DNA of 64,000 nucleotides, from NCBI GenBank assembly GCA_009746045.1, contig RPFO01000026.1:4430208-4494207 (forward strand). Direction: 5' to 3'. Below, one piece after another: positions 1-48,800 of the stretch; the first letter of the stretch is position 1; every line of letters begins with the position of its first letter. The notes beneath the pieces were generated by a model. The model saw only the letters and a list, made by a program, of their open reading frames with translations, had not been told where the DNA came from and did no database searches. Origin of the DNA: Mesostigma viride. Its lineage: Eukaryota > Streptophyta > Mesostigmatophyceae > Mesostigmatales > Mesostigmataceae. A program made the translations under genes and the position numbers.

Positions 1-144
1 AATCATCACGCCGCTCCACCTATTCTTGCCCTATACCTACAAACATCCTTGTCTTGCCCTATACCTACAAACATCCTTGTCATACCCACGCCAATGTCAC
101 GGATGCCTTCCAGCGACTAGCTGGCACGGCACACTCTCTATTTA

Positions 145-522
<378 letters not shown>

Positions 523-553
523 GTTTTATTCCTTTTGTGTCGATCCTCCCCAG

Positions 554-36891
<36,338 letters not shown>

Positions 36892-37780
36892 CCACAAGTG
36901 TGGGGGGCCACCATGCAGGCATTGTTTGGAAAATCGATGAGTGGAAGGTGGAGATGGTTGGCAGAAGGGTCCAGGCATTGTTTGGAATTCATCATGGACA
37001 TTCTAGCTTAGGTATAGTTAGCGTAGTACAAGTGCCTTTGGGTGTATGATGATGTGGGAAATGAGGTCAGAAATGACGGGCGCATGGTATGGTTATGCAT
37101 CATTCAACCAAATATACTAAATCTTGAAGCTCATCACCTCAAGATCATGCTATGTGGCCGCCAGCTAGTAAGTAAGTAGTAAAGTAAGTACTTGCGTGTC
37201 ATGCGCATGGGCATGTCACGGAGTACTATGCTAATCTCATTGGAAATAAGTACACGAAAATTCCAAATATCGTCGATCTGCATCATGCCCCAACCATATA
37301 GCCACTAGAGGGTGATATAATCCTCATGAATCTGCTCTAGCTGTCCTCTACTGCAATGGCAGACGAGCCGCGTGTCATTTTTCCGCAAGCTAGCTAGGGC
37401 GCATGTCATTTATCTTTCCCCTGTAGGCTGTATTAAAGCATGCAGTGATATATAAGCCACACAACGTACGTGTCCATGAAGGGGAAAACCAAAATATACT
37501 TATTGAGAATGATCGATAATTCCAATTAGTTATGTACGGAGATGAGATCAGCATGCACCAGAAGGAAATAGTCACCGGCTTGCGCAAGGACTTCAAGCAT
37601 GCAATTCACGACATGCATGTACAAAACTACCCAGTACTGCTAGCTCTGGCACCTTGTGGCCATGCATCAGCTTGCGCCTCAATTAGCCGACGTCTTGAGC
37701 CCACCTCACCTTTGTAGCATAAGCTGTGCGTCAGCCTACCTAATGTATTGGATATTAAGTGAGCCATATGCATATGGCCA
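36892..37780. other. Intergenic region after UTP20
   Basis: A/T-richer than the gene body. It holds small direct repeats (CAGGCATTGTTTGGAA at 36917 and 36972) and no reading frame or RNA gene I can support. Confidence 0.5.
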
Positions 37781-37927
37781 TAATTTCAATGCACAAGGCT
37801 GGCCTCATCTCCATAATCATATTCATCATCCTGAATGACTTGAACATGCGGAAAAGATAACGGCAGGCTCGAGCTACCAATTGTCCGGATTCTCCCAATT
37901 TCTGGCCTGCGCTGGTTGTCTACTTGA
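37781..37927 (-). repeat. Dispersed ~150-bp repeat, inverted copy
   Basis: Read on the minus strand it matches 46041-46191 along its length: the start GACAACCAGCGCAGGCCAG, the middle GGGAGAATCCGGAC and GGTAGCTCGAG, and the end GTGCATTGAAATTATGG. No coding sequence is evident. It is probably a non-autonomous mobile element or element fragment. Confidence 0.85.
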
Positions 37928-38461
37928 TATGGTTCATGTATTGCACCCGTGGCCGGACAGTCAGTTGCGCAGCGGCACTATGCTGCACATGGAGAGAGCG
38001 CTCTGTGGCCCATGCCCACTTGTGGCAGTGAGAGAAGCTACTGATAGGGCGCCCTCGATCATCCTTCTGGATCGTCAGTGGTTGTGTTGCATAGTTGTGT
38101 CATGATAGGGTTGAAGGTCATTCAGTTCGGCTCTGTATTGGCATCCACGTGACGCAGTCCAGCGTACAGTCGTCTTGGATAGTCCGGATGATCGCGTCGA
38201 CGCGTACTTGCAAGCTATTATCTGCGCCTCCAGACCTGCTGGGCGAGTGAGTCGCGCCACTACTGAGTTGCCTTCGTGGGCGACTCCCAGCCCAACCCAT
38301 GGCCACTCGCCATCGCGTCCTTGCCCAGCCATCTGGGCCCGCAAAACCATCGCCAGCAAACCCATCGCCAAGCGCCTACTCGGCCTTCCTCCTTGGCGGG
38401 CGGTCACAGCTAGTGGCTGTGGCCTCGGAAACCTTGTTGACAACGAGCTCTTGCGTAGCAT

Positions 38462-38520
38462 TATTAATTAATTAGTTAAACTCGTGCTCCCGTTGGGGAG
38501 TCATGGAGCACCGAAGTGCT
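38462..38520 (-). mobile_element. LINE/SINE 3'-end-like repeat: hairpin plus TTAA-rich tail
   Basis: On the minus strand it reads GGTGCTCCATGACTCCCCAA, then CGGGAGCACGAG, then a TTAACTAATTAATTAATAAT tail. GTGCTCC and GGAGCAC can pair around a 14-base loop. The same module recurs at 47335-47395, 56765-56845, 60008-60080 and 62105-62185. A hairpin before an A/T tail is typical of L1-type 3' ends; this copy lies downstream, in the same orientation, of the ORF1-like remains. Confidence 0.6.
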
Positions 38521-38879
38521 TTTAATCCCTGTGTGTGCACAACAGGAGAAAGGGCAGAGACCCCCAGCCAGTCTCCTTCATGCCTACTAAGGCATGCCAC
38601 AGCTGCATTCGGGCGCGCTAGCTCAAACGGACACGCTAACGATCCGGCAATCTGTGGGTGCAATAAGACCCATGAGTGAGCATGGCATAACAGGGAGCGT
38701 GGGCAAGGAATCTGGTCATGGCCAGGACGTAGCATGGCTGTACAACGACTAAAGCTAATTAAGGCTATGGCTGGTTGTATACCGTGTGTGAGCGATGCAC
38801 GTGACTAGGTATGTTGGCACACTCTAGGCAAACATTCTAAGCATGGCTGCCATAGCGGCAGTACGTGACTACCGAGAGA

Positions 38880-40460
38880 TACAAGCTAGGGCTATTAGCT
38901 AGTCTAGCCCGCTGGGGGGCGTCCACATCTTGTGGTTGATCACCAGGTCCCCCGCCCCTCCAGTACACCTTGCGCTTCTGGGGGTCCTGCTTGTGGCGGA
39001 GGTGTTCCGGCCCATGCAGGTCGCGTCGCTGCTGCTGCTGAGCGGGGGTCAGGTCGTCGTCCATGGCGTCCAGGTGACTGTCGTGCAACCGCTTGCGACG
39101 GGAGAGGAACCGCTGCTTGTCCTCACGGGAGGGGAAGGTGATCGAGCAGGACTGACCAGTGGGGGAGCGGCCTTGTCCCGGGAGTGGGGAAGGCGGTGAC
39201 ACCCACGCAGTTCTACCTCACCTACCAGCCAGGCCCATGAGGGTAAGGAGCTGGTCCTTGAGCTCGTCGGCAAGGGAGGTTGACGTCTCACCTGGCTTCT
39301 GGGGCCGGAAACGACGCAGCACCACTCAGCACTCGCGGCGAGCGCGGTCGGTGCATGACCTCCTGTTGCTGGGCCTGGCGGTGGTCCTCCAGCTCCTGGA
39401 GCTTCGTGGCGATGGCGTCGGTGGTGGAGGCGGTCACTGTCCGCAGCAGGTCCGCGTAGGAGAGCGGTGGGAGGTCGCCAGCATCCTGCCGGGGTGGCTG
39501 GGATGCATGCAATGGTGGCCGTCTGCTCCGCTATCTTTGGGACCTGTGTGGCCAGGGCCTCGGTGTGGGCGGTGATGGCCTCAAGCTTCTTCATGAGCAC
39601 GCCGCACTTGCCCTCCACCTGGTTAAGGCGGGAGACAAAGTGCATCATGCATTTCCGAAGCCTGCGCCGCGGTGTGTAGCGCCGTGAACTGCTGGGGTTG
39701 TACTAAGCTTGTGGACGACCCGGTTTTCCACATTGGAGACCCGGGCCTCGACCCTGTTGAGCGTGGTGTTAGAACTGTGTTCAGCGATGTCAGCTTCTCG
39801 GCCAGCGGCCAGGTCATGTGCTCCTCCAGCACTGCGCGGATGTCATCCTTGCAGAGGGAGGGAGCCAATGGGGCTGCCGGCTGTGCGGGGGCGGGGGGCG
39901 CTGAGCGCTCTGTTGAGGTCGCAGAGGCTGCGCTGGTAGTGGCTGGTCAAGATAAACAGGCGTTGGCATGGTTCGTCATAAGTGTAGAGCCAGGACGTGT
40001 CGCGGTAGTCGATAGCCGCCCCACCCTTCGGGGGCACGAAGAGCTTCCGTTCCTGTGCGAGGAACTGGAGGACCTCGACGACTTCCTGCGGCGACAGCCC
40101 CTGCCACTCGAGGAGGGAGAACAGTCGGTCGCCGGGCCACAATTGGCTCCATTTGTGGCGGTCGTGGCATGGTTTCTTGGATTTAGGCGAGGCACTTGGC
40201 GATGGGTTTGCTGGCGATGGGTTGGCGAGCCCAGGCTGCTGCATGGCAAGGACGATGGCGAGTGGGTTGGGCAGGGAGCCGGAAAGCTCCTTAATTTTCC
40301 AAACCCCGTTTTGCTTTTTGGGGTCGTCATAGCTGCTTGTCACGTGAGTAACTTTGGTAATACTGCGTTTCAGCCGTACCCGATTATACTGGCGTGCGCG
40401 TCTGAGAAAAGCGCATTGAATGCAAGTGGTCCAGATGACCGAATTTGGGCTCAGACGCAA
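38880..40460 (-). mobile_element. Decayed LINE (L1-like) ORF1 region
   Basis: Minus-strand fragments in shifting frames read WPGDRLFSLLEWQGLSPQEV (about 40140-40040), a coiled-coil-like stretch (MKKLEAITAHTEALATQVPK; ATKLQELEDHRQAQQQEV), then FPSREDKQRFLSRRKRLHDS, MDDDLTPAQQQQRRDL and RKVYWRGG, with GDLVINHKMW in the next frame. The DLTP...VYxxGGxLxI pattern is what L1-type ORF1 C-terminal domains show. Frameshifts and stops mean it is not functional. No complete ORF2 follows on the 3' side, so the element is internally deleted. Confidence 0.6.
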
Positions 40461-40671
40461 AAGATCTGAGCTCCGCCGTCAGCCATTTTCGTGAGCTCTC
40501 GCGTAGCATTAAACTGAGATGATTCCTATAAATCTGGGCCGTATATGCTGTGCCCAGGACATACCAAGCCGCCCGTCGTCATGTCGCCTCGCATTCGGGG
40601 AGGGCCAGCTGCGGAGCAGCTTGAATTAAGCTACCGGAAGCGGGATCAAAGGAATTAAACTGGGGTGTCGT

Positions 40672-41007
40672 CTAACAGGCAGAGCTCAGGGGCGCGGCCG
40701 TGGGGGCGGCCATGCAGGCTGAGGGCCATGGCCTCCATCTTGGGGCTAATCTCGAGACCAACTGCGCCCGGGGCTCGAGAGCCAGGCAGTCCGTACCAAA
40801 TACGTAATTGGGCAGGATCGCCGGCTGCTCAATGAGCGTGCGGTCGTCGGCATAAATGAGCTCGATTAGTATGTGAGTAAAAGTTCTAGCTTTTTGCATG
40901 CTGGCAAAGACTTCTGTCTTGGTATGTTGCACCCACAGCAGGGCCTGCACGCAGTGCTCATCATGATGCAGAGAGAGTCCTCGATGTGGTCTGGAGGCAT
41001 GCAGCAC
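40672..41007 (-). pseudogene. Reverse-transcriptase fragment (LINE ORF2 remnant)
   Basis: The minus strand encodes a short stretch ending in IELIYADDRTLIEQ. YADD is the RT catalytic motif and the context (hydrophobic residues before, Leu-Ile after) fits non-LTR RTs. In a shifted frame it continues GAVGLEISPKMEAMALSL, like the 'GLxINxxKTxxM' block that follows YADD. It lies upstream (in its own orientation) of the ORF1-like remains, so it belongs to a second insertion or a rearranged one. Confidence 0.55.
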
Positions 41008-41493
41008 TTTAGAGATCGCAGCTTGGGCACTTTTTGTTGTGTATAGGGGATGAAATTTCCTTTATATTGCTACTCACATGACGCAGTCAAGTGCTTTTAA
41101 TCAATGAATGAACAGGTACTTGGAAACCCACACAGCAGTTGTGGATGTTGATATCTCCATCGGCGAACAATCATCGACGCACAAGGATCGGTTTACTGAT
41201 CATGCCCCTGTGCATGGATAGGCATCACTCTGGCAGACACTTGCAACTGTACACAAGTTCAGTATTCAAGTGTGCGACCCGTATTGGTGCAGATTTCTTC
41301 GGAAAAACGGCATTGAACGGGTGCTTCCCAAACGTCCATGTCTCCAGGAAAACCACACTGGGTGACACGCTGGATTGACACACGTGACCAGTAAAATCGA
41401 GGCTGCATACACCAGGCTCACAATGTTTATACTACGTTGAGTATGTGTTGGGATATCCCCGAACATCCTAATAATACATTCCCATCAACAGAG

Positions 41494-44137
41494 TCAAAGA
41501 GAGAAATCATCGTCCTTGGCCGTCAAGTTCCACTCTGCTTCAACTTGGTAGTCTTCGTCCTGGAAGAAATCCGCCTCAAACTGGATCTTGCCCCCGTTGC
41601 CGAACAAGTCTGAAATCGAAACCCGCATCACGGACATGCACAAAAAGATGCACACCACATTCGTTAGCAACAAGGACACATACATAGCTCAGGCAGGAGG
41701 CTGGTTTAGGTGAACAGGCGCATTGCTCAACTTCACCCTGTGCTGTCCCACAGCACTTGACCATCGCTGCCAAGGTATTCATGGTCAGTATATGTACCAA
41801 AGGCCAGTCCGGGCTAGTGCGGCTACAAACCTGGACATAGCACTGCCCTGGAAACACCTGCTACCTTCCACCATCTGCAACGGGGAGCCTGTGTGTGTGT
41901 GGAAACTGCAGGCCTGGCCTTGCTGTCATTCAACTCTGTTATGTCATCCAATTCCCTAACAAACCGGCAGGATAAGAAACTCTTCTATGTAGGAATCCCC
42001 CAACGCGCAGGGATAGGCATTCGTTTCGTTTGTCACATGAAAGCATCAAAGGCATCAATCATACTCATCCTCTCTTCTCGGTAAACTAAACAGGCTCCTG
42101 ACAAGGGAATTCCTACAGCATTTAAAAAAGTACTTGGACTTCGATAAAAGGGCATTACCCCCATGGACGAAGCCTTCTGGTGTTGAAATGCCGCTTGTCA
42201 TCCCATGCTATGCATACCATGGGTGTTGCCCAATCTCAGCCGTCCGCACCTGCAGGGATGAGTTGCTGTCGAATGTCCTGCCATCAACGACAATCCAATC
42301 CAGATCACACTCTTCAATCAACCTGTCCAATTCACACTCTTTGAGGCGGTACCTGCAGGGAGGTCCTTCAGGCTGTCGAACGTTAGCAAGCCCCCATGCC
42401 CCCCTGGCACCGGGGGGGATGGTGGGCATGATATCAGCGGGAGCTCTGGGCCATCATGCTCCAACGGGAGGGGGCCGTTGTCCTCTAACTGATCGGTGCT
42501 GTTGCTCAGGGGAGGGTCCTGCGCGGGTGGTGCAACACACATGCACACACACACATCCGACATGAACTAAATCGTCTAAAAAAAAACCTCCACAAGGCAA
42601 CTGGGGACCACACTCGCAAAGTGCTGGCCTTGATGTTCTCAGGCCGTGCCCACATGACTTATGCATACTGGACACACAGTGATTGACACGCTGAGGATGA
42701 GCCTAGGGCTGTCTACTTTGATGACGGCAACACGGGCGCTGCCTTTCCTTACTTGCACATATGATGGGGCCATGTTCAGGCAGGTGTGCGGACAATGTGC
42801 AGTGCCTTGTTCTTTAGACAGGAGCACCCCCCGCCTTATTCCAATAACGTGCACACCATCCTTGTGATGTACCAATGACCTTGAAGCAAACAAAGGCCCC
42901 CTCTGATGGAGCAGACCCAAAGCGTATTCTATGTTACAACTGGATTTTAGGATGTATTTCAGCAAAACTTGTTTTGACACAACATGCGAGAAACTCATGT
43001 TTTCCAGCCTCGGCGCGCATGAAGGATACAAGAGGCACGGAGGCCTCCTTATCACCTCAACTGATGGCAATTGTCAACAAGTGATGTCGTTTCCAAACCT
43101 TCTCCTGTGTGTGTGTTTGTGTGTGTGCTCCCTGACTAGCATGGTGAAAGGACAAGCCAACCCTCCAGGAACATACCGTGGCGCGTGTCAGTATATACCG
43201 CAGCGATGCGCCGCCCTTTATGGTCGCGACCCGGGCACGTATTTCTGGTTAGCAGGAAGCAAGGGAGGATCCGAGCACATGAGAGGAGATTAGCTGTGTG
43301 CACGCCACCCATCGGTATTGGGTGGCCAAACACTGAGTACTGAGATTATTATCAATGAAAAAAAGTCAGAAAGTCACTCCAGGGAGGGAAGGCGACACTC
43401 CCTTCAATCCAGATTAAGTTTAAAATTAGCAACGTCGAGAGTCACGAGCTTGTTACCACTACTGGAAGGGTGACGGTGCTTGCTGTATGGTCTTAATAAA
43501 TCCATCGGGAAGAGGTGCTACCATTTCGCTACATAATTACACAGCATAACAACATCGTTCCATATTCTGTCGGCATGCAAAACGTTTGCAACCTACCTGC
43601 ATCCTCCTTTTCCTCGGCACGGCGCTCCTGCTCACGGCCACTTAAGCCAAGCAAACTCTCCACGCCATCCCTGGCATATAAATTCGCCAAATGTCGCGCA
43701 TCAGTCTCTGCGAAAAGGCCATCGTGTAGGGAAGGTCCTTTGGAAGCAGTGCCCTGCTTTATCTGTAGGCCCGGAGACTTGCCGACAGCTAGCGAAGCAC
43801 TTGTGCGACCGCTATCATTCGTGATGTCACCAAGAGCTCTCCTCGCTTTGGGTGGGGCAGGTTGCTGCAGCGATGTTACATGCGCGGCTGGACTATTTTT
43901 TACCCCACCACTGGAATTCCGCGATAACAGTGATCCCCCATTTGTGTTCGTGATGTTAGACAGCGTTTTCCGCGGCGCGGACGCCGCCGCGCCCGATAAC
44001 TTGTTCCCAGCATCGGATCCATGAATTGGGGTACCAAACGCGCGCTTTGCGCCCTGGGCCGATCTAGCTCCTAAATTCTCTGCGTTCTCGTCCTGCACCT
44101 GGCGAAGAATCGCGACCGGCCTCCTCACCGAATCCAT
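41494..44137 (-). CDS. Destruction-box protein, possibly securin/PATRONUS-like (exon structure partial)
   Basis: Exon 1 (44137-43597) starts MDSVRRPVAILRQVQDENAE and is followed by a GTAGGT donor. It carries two APC/C-type destruction boxes of the RxxLxxIxN form, RKTLSNITN and RRALGDITN, with a Ser/Pro/Lys-rich disordered sequence between and after them. A later exon (about 42352-42250) encodes YRLKECELDRLIEECDLDW and VVDGRTFDSNSSLQ; the last (41609-41494) encodes DLFGNGGKIQFEADFFQDED ending in AKDDDFSL and a TGA stop. Another frame at 42510-42355 (TDQLEDNGPLPLEHDGPELP) also looks coding, and both cannot be joined simply, so an exon border or a base is uncertain. A 10-nt microexon (ATGGTGGAAG, about 41864-41855) would join the last two exons in phase. 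N-terminal D-boxes plus an acidic C-terminus fit securin-type inhibitors; a mitotic-cyclin N-terminus was considered, but no cyclin box follows. Function is inference. Confidence 0.45.
42570..43596. other. Intron or unresolved part of the D-box gene
   Basis: Contains a short TG-rich tract (43107-43128) and no reading frame with convincing coding character on either strand. An additional exon with a net phase shift is expected somewhere here. Confidence 0.4.
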
Positions 44138-44717
44138 TTGAGAACGTGGTTATCCTGGCATGCCGCTGCTAAGGGCGCAACAGTTAACAACCATAGCGAA
44201 GATAATCAATCAACGGGTTAGGAATTTCAACTCCCGCTTCCCTTCATTTCGGCAACGGTAACATATCACGTCTCATCGGCATCCATAGCAAGCTCATAAC
44301 GTAGACAATATGACCGTGCTGGCAATCACGTTTTCGTGGGTGTCCGTTGTGCTTGAACGCGAAAGCCCGCCAAGGCAAGCCCGATCCCGGGTCGGCGCGG
44401 CGCCTCTCGGCCCACGGACGGCCCAGGGCGCATGCTGGGAAGCGAATCATGAAACTTGCGTCGAGATGGAATTCTGGCCGACATCCGTGGCCCCTGTGAA
44501 AGGCCTTGACTTTTGCGCGCGTGCGGCTTCAAGCCTTGGCCGCGAAGTAGGCATCCATTGACGCTTCCCCCTTCATTAATTCCTGTCTTCGGCGCATTGA
44601 GCACACGGTACTGCAGCCGGAATATTCGTGGGAGGACAAGTATTACGGGTTCCTTGACTAGGCAGCCATTGTGGCACTAGGAGATGGTTTAGGGGTAGTT
44701 ATTGTGCGTGCCGGAAA
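44138..44717. promoter_or_regulatory. Divergent intergenic region, presumed bidirectional promoter
   Basis: 580 bp separate the start codons of the minus-strand D-box gene and the plus-strand DDT gene. It must hold both 5' UTRs and promoters. No clear TATA box was found. The role is inferred from the head-to-head arrangement. Confidence 0.5.
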
Positions 44718-45822
44718 ATGGAGCAGGAGGCGCAGGAGCCTGTGGCCGCTGTTGACGAGGTAAAAGCGGAAGAGGGCGGGGATGACGCAAAAGTTGAGCA
44801 AAAATTAAACGAAAAGGCAGGGGATGAGGTAGCTAAGGAGGCAGGAGCGTCTGACGAGCCTTTTCCTGAAGTAGATGTTTACGACGATGAAATACCTTTC
44901 CGGCGAGCGCTCAGGCCTCGCGCAGCAAGGCCTGATCTCCCCCCACGCCCCCGGCCTCCTCCTAGAAAGCAAATGCAAAAGAATGCTGCCGTAAAAGAGG
45001 CCGAGGAGGAGGAGGAGGAGGAGGATCCTCAGAAGGAACGCAAGCTCCTCCGGAAGATGTGGGAGTTGGCTTCCGTTTTGAATTTTTTCCATGTAAGCAT
45101 TGTCGAAGAACCGAAACATTGTAAAAATTCTATATATGTCTTTTGTTGTCGCATTGCGTACGCATTCATCGCCTGCACGCCCCAGCTATGGCAGTAATTG
45201 CGAGGTGTCACTGGGATTACCATTGTGTACGGCGTGTATCCTGGCCCCGTTTAACGGGAGCCTGCGAATTTTGTGAAGTTCTAGTTGCAGTGCAGCAAGC
45301 TAAAGGACCTTCCTTTCTGCCTACGCCACAAATACCTCTTTTCACAGATTCACAGAAACAAGGAGGTATGGTTGCTTGTAGCCCTGCATTGCAGCACTTC
45401 TGTGGGAGTATCACAATAGCCCTCCCGTGACAAGTGGGCATGGCATTAATTGGTAGCAGCGGTCCGCTGCTTGTAGCTCCTCAGCTGCTGTATAGTGGAA
45501 GCTGCAGGCGTGTGTATGGTAATTTTCAAGATAGAAATTGTTACACACTAATTATAGATTATATATGTACCTGGGTAATAGGTCCTTCATGCTCAATTCA
45601 AGCTGGAGCTATTTCGATCAATTATCACTTTATCAAAAATTCTAATATGATTGTATCGGGGCACTTAAAGACTTACCTGATTTTTTGTCCTTGGGCGTTT
45701 CGTAGGTCTTCCGCTCCAAGCTGAAGCTGAACATCGACTTCCGATCAGACGAGCTGGAGACAGGGCTGATGTCCAATCCACCGAACTCGATGATTAAAGA
45801 CATCCACATTAAGTTATTGGAG
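44718..45822 (+). CDS. DDT-WHIM protein exons 1-2: start and DDT domain
   Basis: The start at 44718 is the first ATG of a frame that is acidic and Lys-rich (MEQEAQEPVAAVDEVKAEEG...). It includes DEPFPEVDVYDDEIPFRRAL and a Pro/Arg segment, a Glu run, then the DDT helices. The DDT domain is split at NFFH|VFRSKLKLN by a 613-bp intron. DDT domains bind the SLIDE region of ISWI ATPases. Confidence 0.87.
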
Positions 45823-48800
45823 GTGAGTTCAGGACTTGACGATGCCCCCCAATCCTATTATGGAACTTGACGGTTGGGTTCACTGGCTCTGCTGCTGTCT
45901 GTGTTGTGTTAGCTTACGTTAACGTATGCAAGTGATATGCTATTTGTCCCAGGCTCAAACTTGTGCTGTGATTTTACAAGCCGTACATGGTACTGCTATT
46001 CCAGAGTAAGATATCTAACCATGAGCACAGTAAGCAATTGTCAAGGAGACAACCAGCGCAGGCCAGAAATCGGGAGAATCCGGACCATGGTAGCTCGAGT
46101 CGGCCGTTATCTTGTCCGCGTGGTCGAGTCGTTCAGGATGATGAAGATGAATGGTGATGGAAATGTGTATCCTTGTGCATTGAAATTATGGCTGGCTTAC
46201 GTGTAGAGCGACTAGATGACCTAGACGGTGGGGCCGGAAACAGCATGCTTGATCAGGGCGTGTGTTTCGAGCCTAACTGGCCGGGAGTGTCTAGTGGTGA
46301 GCACCATTGCTGCGATCGCTCTCCCACCATTTACGAGGAAATACCCGCAAATGGAAAACCACTGAAAAGGTCTAGCTAGTCAGTCATCACGGTAGCCAGG
46401 CCATGATTCGAAACGTCCAAGAACGGCACACGGTGCAAAGGCAAAAAAACGGAGGACAGCACTTTCAAATGTGCGGCGGGAACCAAAAGCCTGCGTATGC
46501 CAGAAAAACATCGTGTTGCTGCAGCGACGCGACGATGTGGACAACGAATCCAGTGCCAAGCTCGGAACGGCCGCAAAGGAGATCTGGCATCACAGGGTTC
46601 AGATACCTTGATTGTGTTCAGATAGTTTGACGGGGCGGAGTTTCTGGTTAATGTTTAGAGACTGCATTCACCGTGCAGCGTTAAACAGGAAGACAGCAGC
46701 TTTTCGTCCACGTGCAACAATTCCTTTAAGAATGAATGTGTTTAAATATCTGAGACAATTGCATCTGTCCATGGTGTTGAGCCGATGTTACTCATCACAT
46801 GCTTTCCCTGTATGTGCGTTGCTGCCCCCGGTGTTAAGCCTTTGTAGCGCGAGTTGGCGGTTCTGAGTGGGTACAGCTTTCTTTTTTCCCCTTCCCGCCC
46901 CTGCCCTCACCCCCATCCCCACACCACACCCACATAGTTGCAGCCAGGGTTAGCCTACACGTACTACTCCCTCAAGGCCATGTTTACACGATGTTTTTTG
47001 AGACGCCATCTGTCCCATGTTATGCACACTTCTAATTGATGAATTAATTGACGTTATGCATGGGATCCGGTTCCCTGGATGTAGTATGACATCTTGAGGA
47101 TCGTCCCTGTTCAGAAATAAATACTTTTGCCGTAGACATGAAAGTGTCTCTCTCTCCCGTCTTTGGACTGCCATGCAGGACAAGACGCGGTGGAAGAAGA
47201 TTGTCAAGGCGCACACGCCTGACCCTGTGGGCAAGCCACCTCCCCCCAAGCGGAGGAGGCGTTTTGATGAGTAGTGCAGTTAGGATTTTCTAGATAGAGT
47301 TAGGATAGTTCGATCACGCGGCTTCCCATCCATCATGAAATATGTGCTACATGACCTCCCCACGGAGGCATGTTATAATTTATAATTTAATGAAAGTGTA
47401 TTTTAAATGTGTAATGGCTGGTGCTGGGGAAGTTGTATATGATGTGTCTGACCTCTTGGACACACGCGCGTCAGCTCACCCGTTCAACTGGCAAGCAGGC
47501 CGGCTGGTTGCCAGTGGGAAAAATGGATGGCAGATGGCCCCAGTTGGCATGCCCATGCTGGCACATCATCTCCATCACGTTTCAACACACCATGTTGGCA
47601 ATGAACATATGTTTACACCCTTTGTCAAGAAAGCCGTGTTGACAACCCATGTCCATTCTATCGCATCCCCCCCCCCCCACCCCCCTCCCAGGGTTTCCAG
47701 CAGGACAAGGCGCGTCGGCTGGCGCTGGACCGCGGCACCTGGTACAAGGAGCTTTGGCACGCGCTAGGGTCTCGCGCCAGCGAGGTGGGTGTGCACCACG
47801 AGGGGGGGGGGGTGATTTGTTGATCAGGGTGTTTGTTTGATGGTGACCCTTTCCAAGGAGCTGTGGCTAGCGCACTCGCAAGCGAGGTGGGTGTGACATG
47901 AGGGGGGAATGGTTGGGTGATCATAATGAGCTGATACCAGGGGGAAGCGTTTGTTACTGATAGTGACCTTGTAGACACCTTATGCACCCCAAAGCAGGCT
48001 TCACGCCTTATGGCGTTTGGTTGCATGTGCCCCCCTTTTTCTCCCATTCGGCTGTGCACCTGTGCCTGTTCCTTCGTTACGTTTTTCTCTTTGTACCCGT
48101 TTCGTGCCTCCACGCGCACATTTCTGATTTTGGTTGTCCATATTGACTGTATCTGTGGTCAAAGTTGGCCCCACTTGCTTACTGGAAGCCTTGATATTAT
48201 TTCCTGGCTGTGCTTTACGTGCATGCTAAGTGAGAGATGATTCATGTTTGTGGCTTACCCTGCCGTCCCCGCCATTGTCTATGCGCATCTGCCCCGTGCT
48301 CTCCTGTCGGATTGCTTGTCTGCGCACGTGGCAGGCGCTGGAAGGGGAGGAGCAGCACGAATCCCACAAAGGGTGAGCAATGCGCAACCAGAAAGGGTTT
48401 CCAGTAGTTGGTGGCCACTGAGGTATATTCTTTTGCTTTAGATGGATAGGAAGCTGTGGCTGAGCTGCGGCAGGGTTTGAATAACCCATTAGATCGTTGT
48501 GGGTCAGAGCCTTTTATTGTGCATCATGTCGTCGTTGTGTTGTTGTTGTTATTATTATTGTTATTATTATGGTTAGGTGTGAGGGGGGGAAGAGCTCTGC
48601 TGATGTATCGGGTACAAATTTTTCTGGCCATCCTTAATCATTAAATTTTTTATCCGGTTACAATTTTGTCTGGCCATCCTAGTCGTTTTTACGTGGGGGG
48701 TGGTGGGGTTGGGGGTGGGGGGGGTGGGGGGGGGGGGGTGGGGGGGGGGTGGGGGGGGTTGGGGGGGGGGGGGGAGGGGGGGCGGTATGGCTCCTCTTCT

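Larger units (their letters stand above)
45823..47691. other. DDT gene intron 2 (1.9 kb) with repeat copies and an embedded coding-like fragment
   Basis: Holds the dispersed repeat (46041-46191), the exon-like fragment 47177-47275 and the repeat module 47276-47400. Read as intron, exon 2 joins exon 3 to give DIHIKLLEGFQQDKARR, which aligns with plant DDR4-type 'IHIKLLTGLPPRNAK', so the 1.9-kb intron is well supported. Confidence 0.7.
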
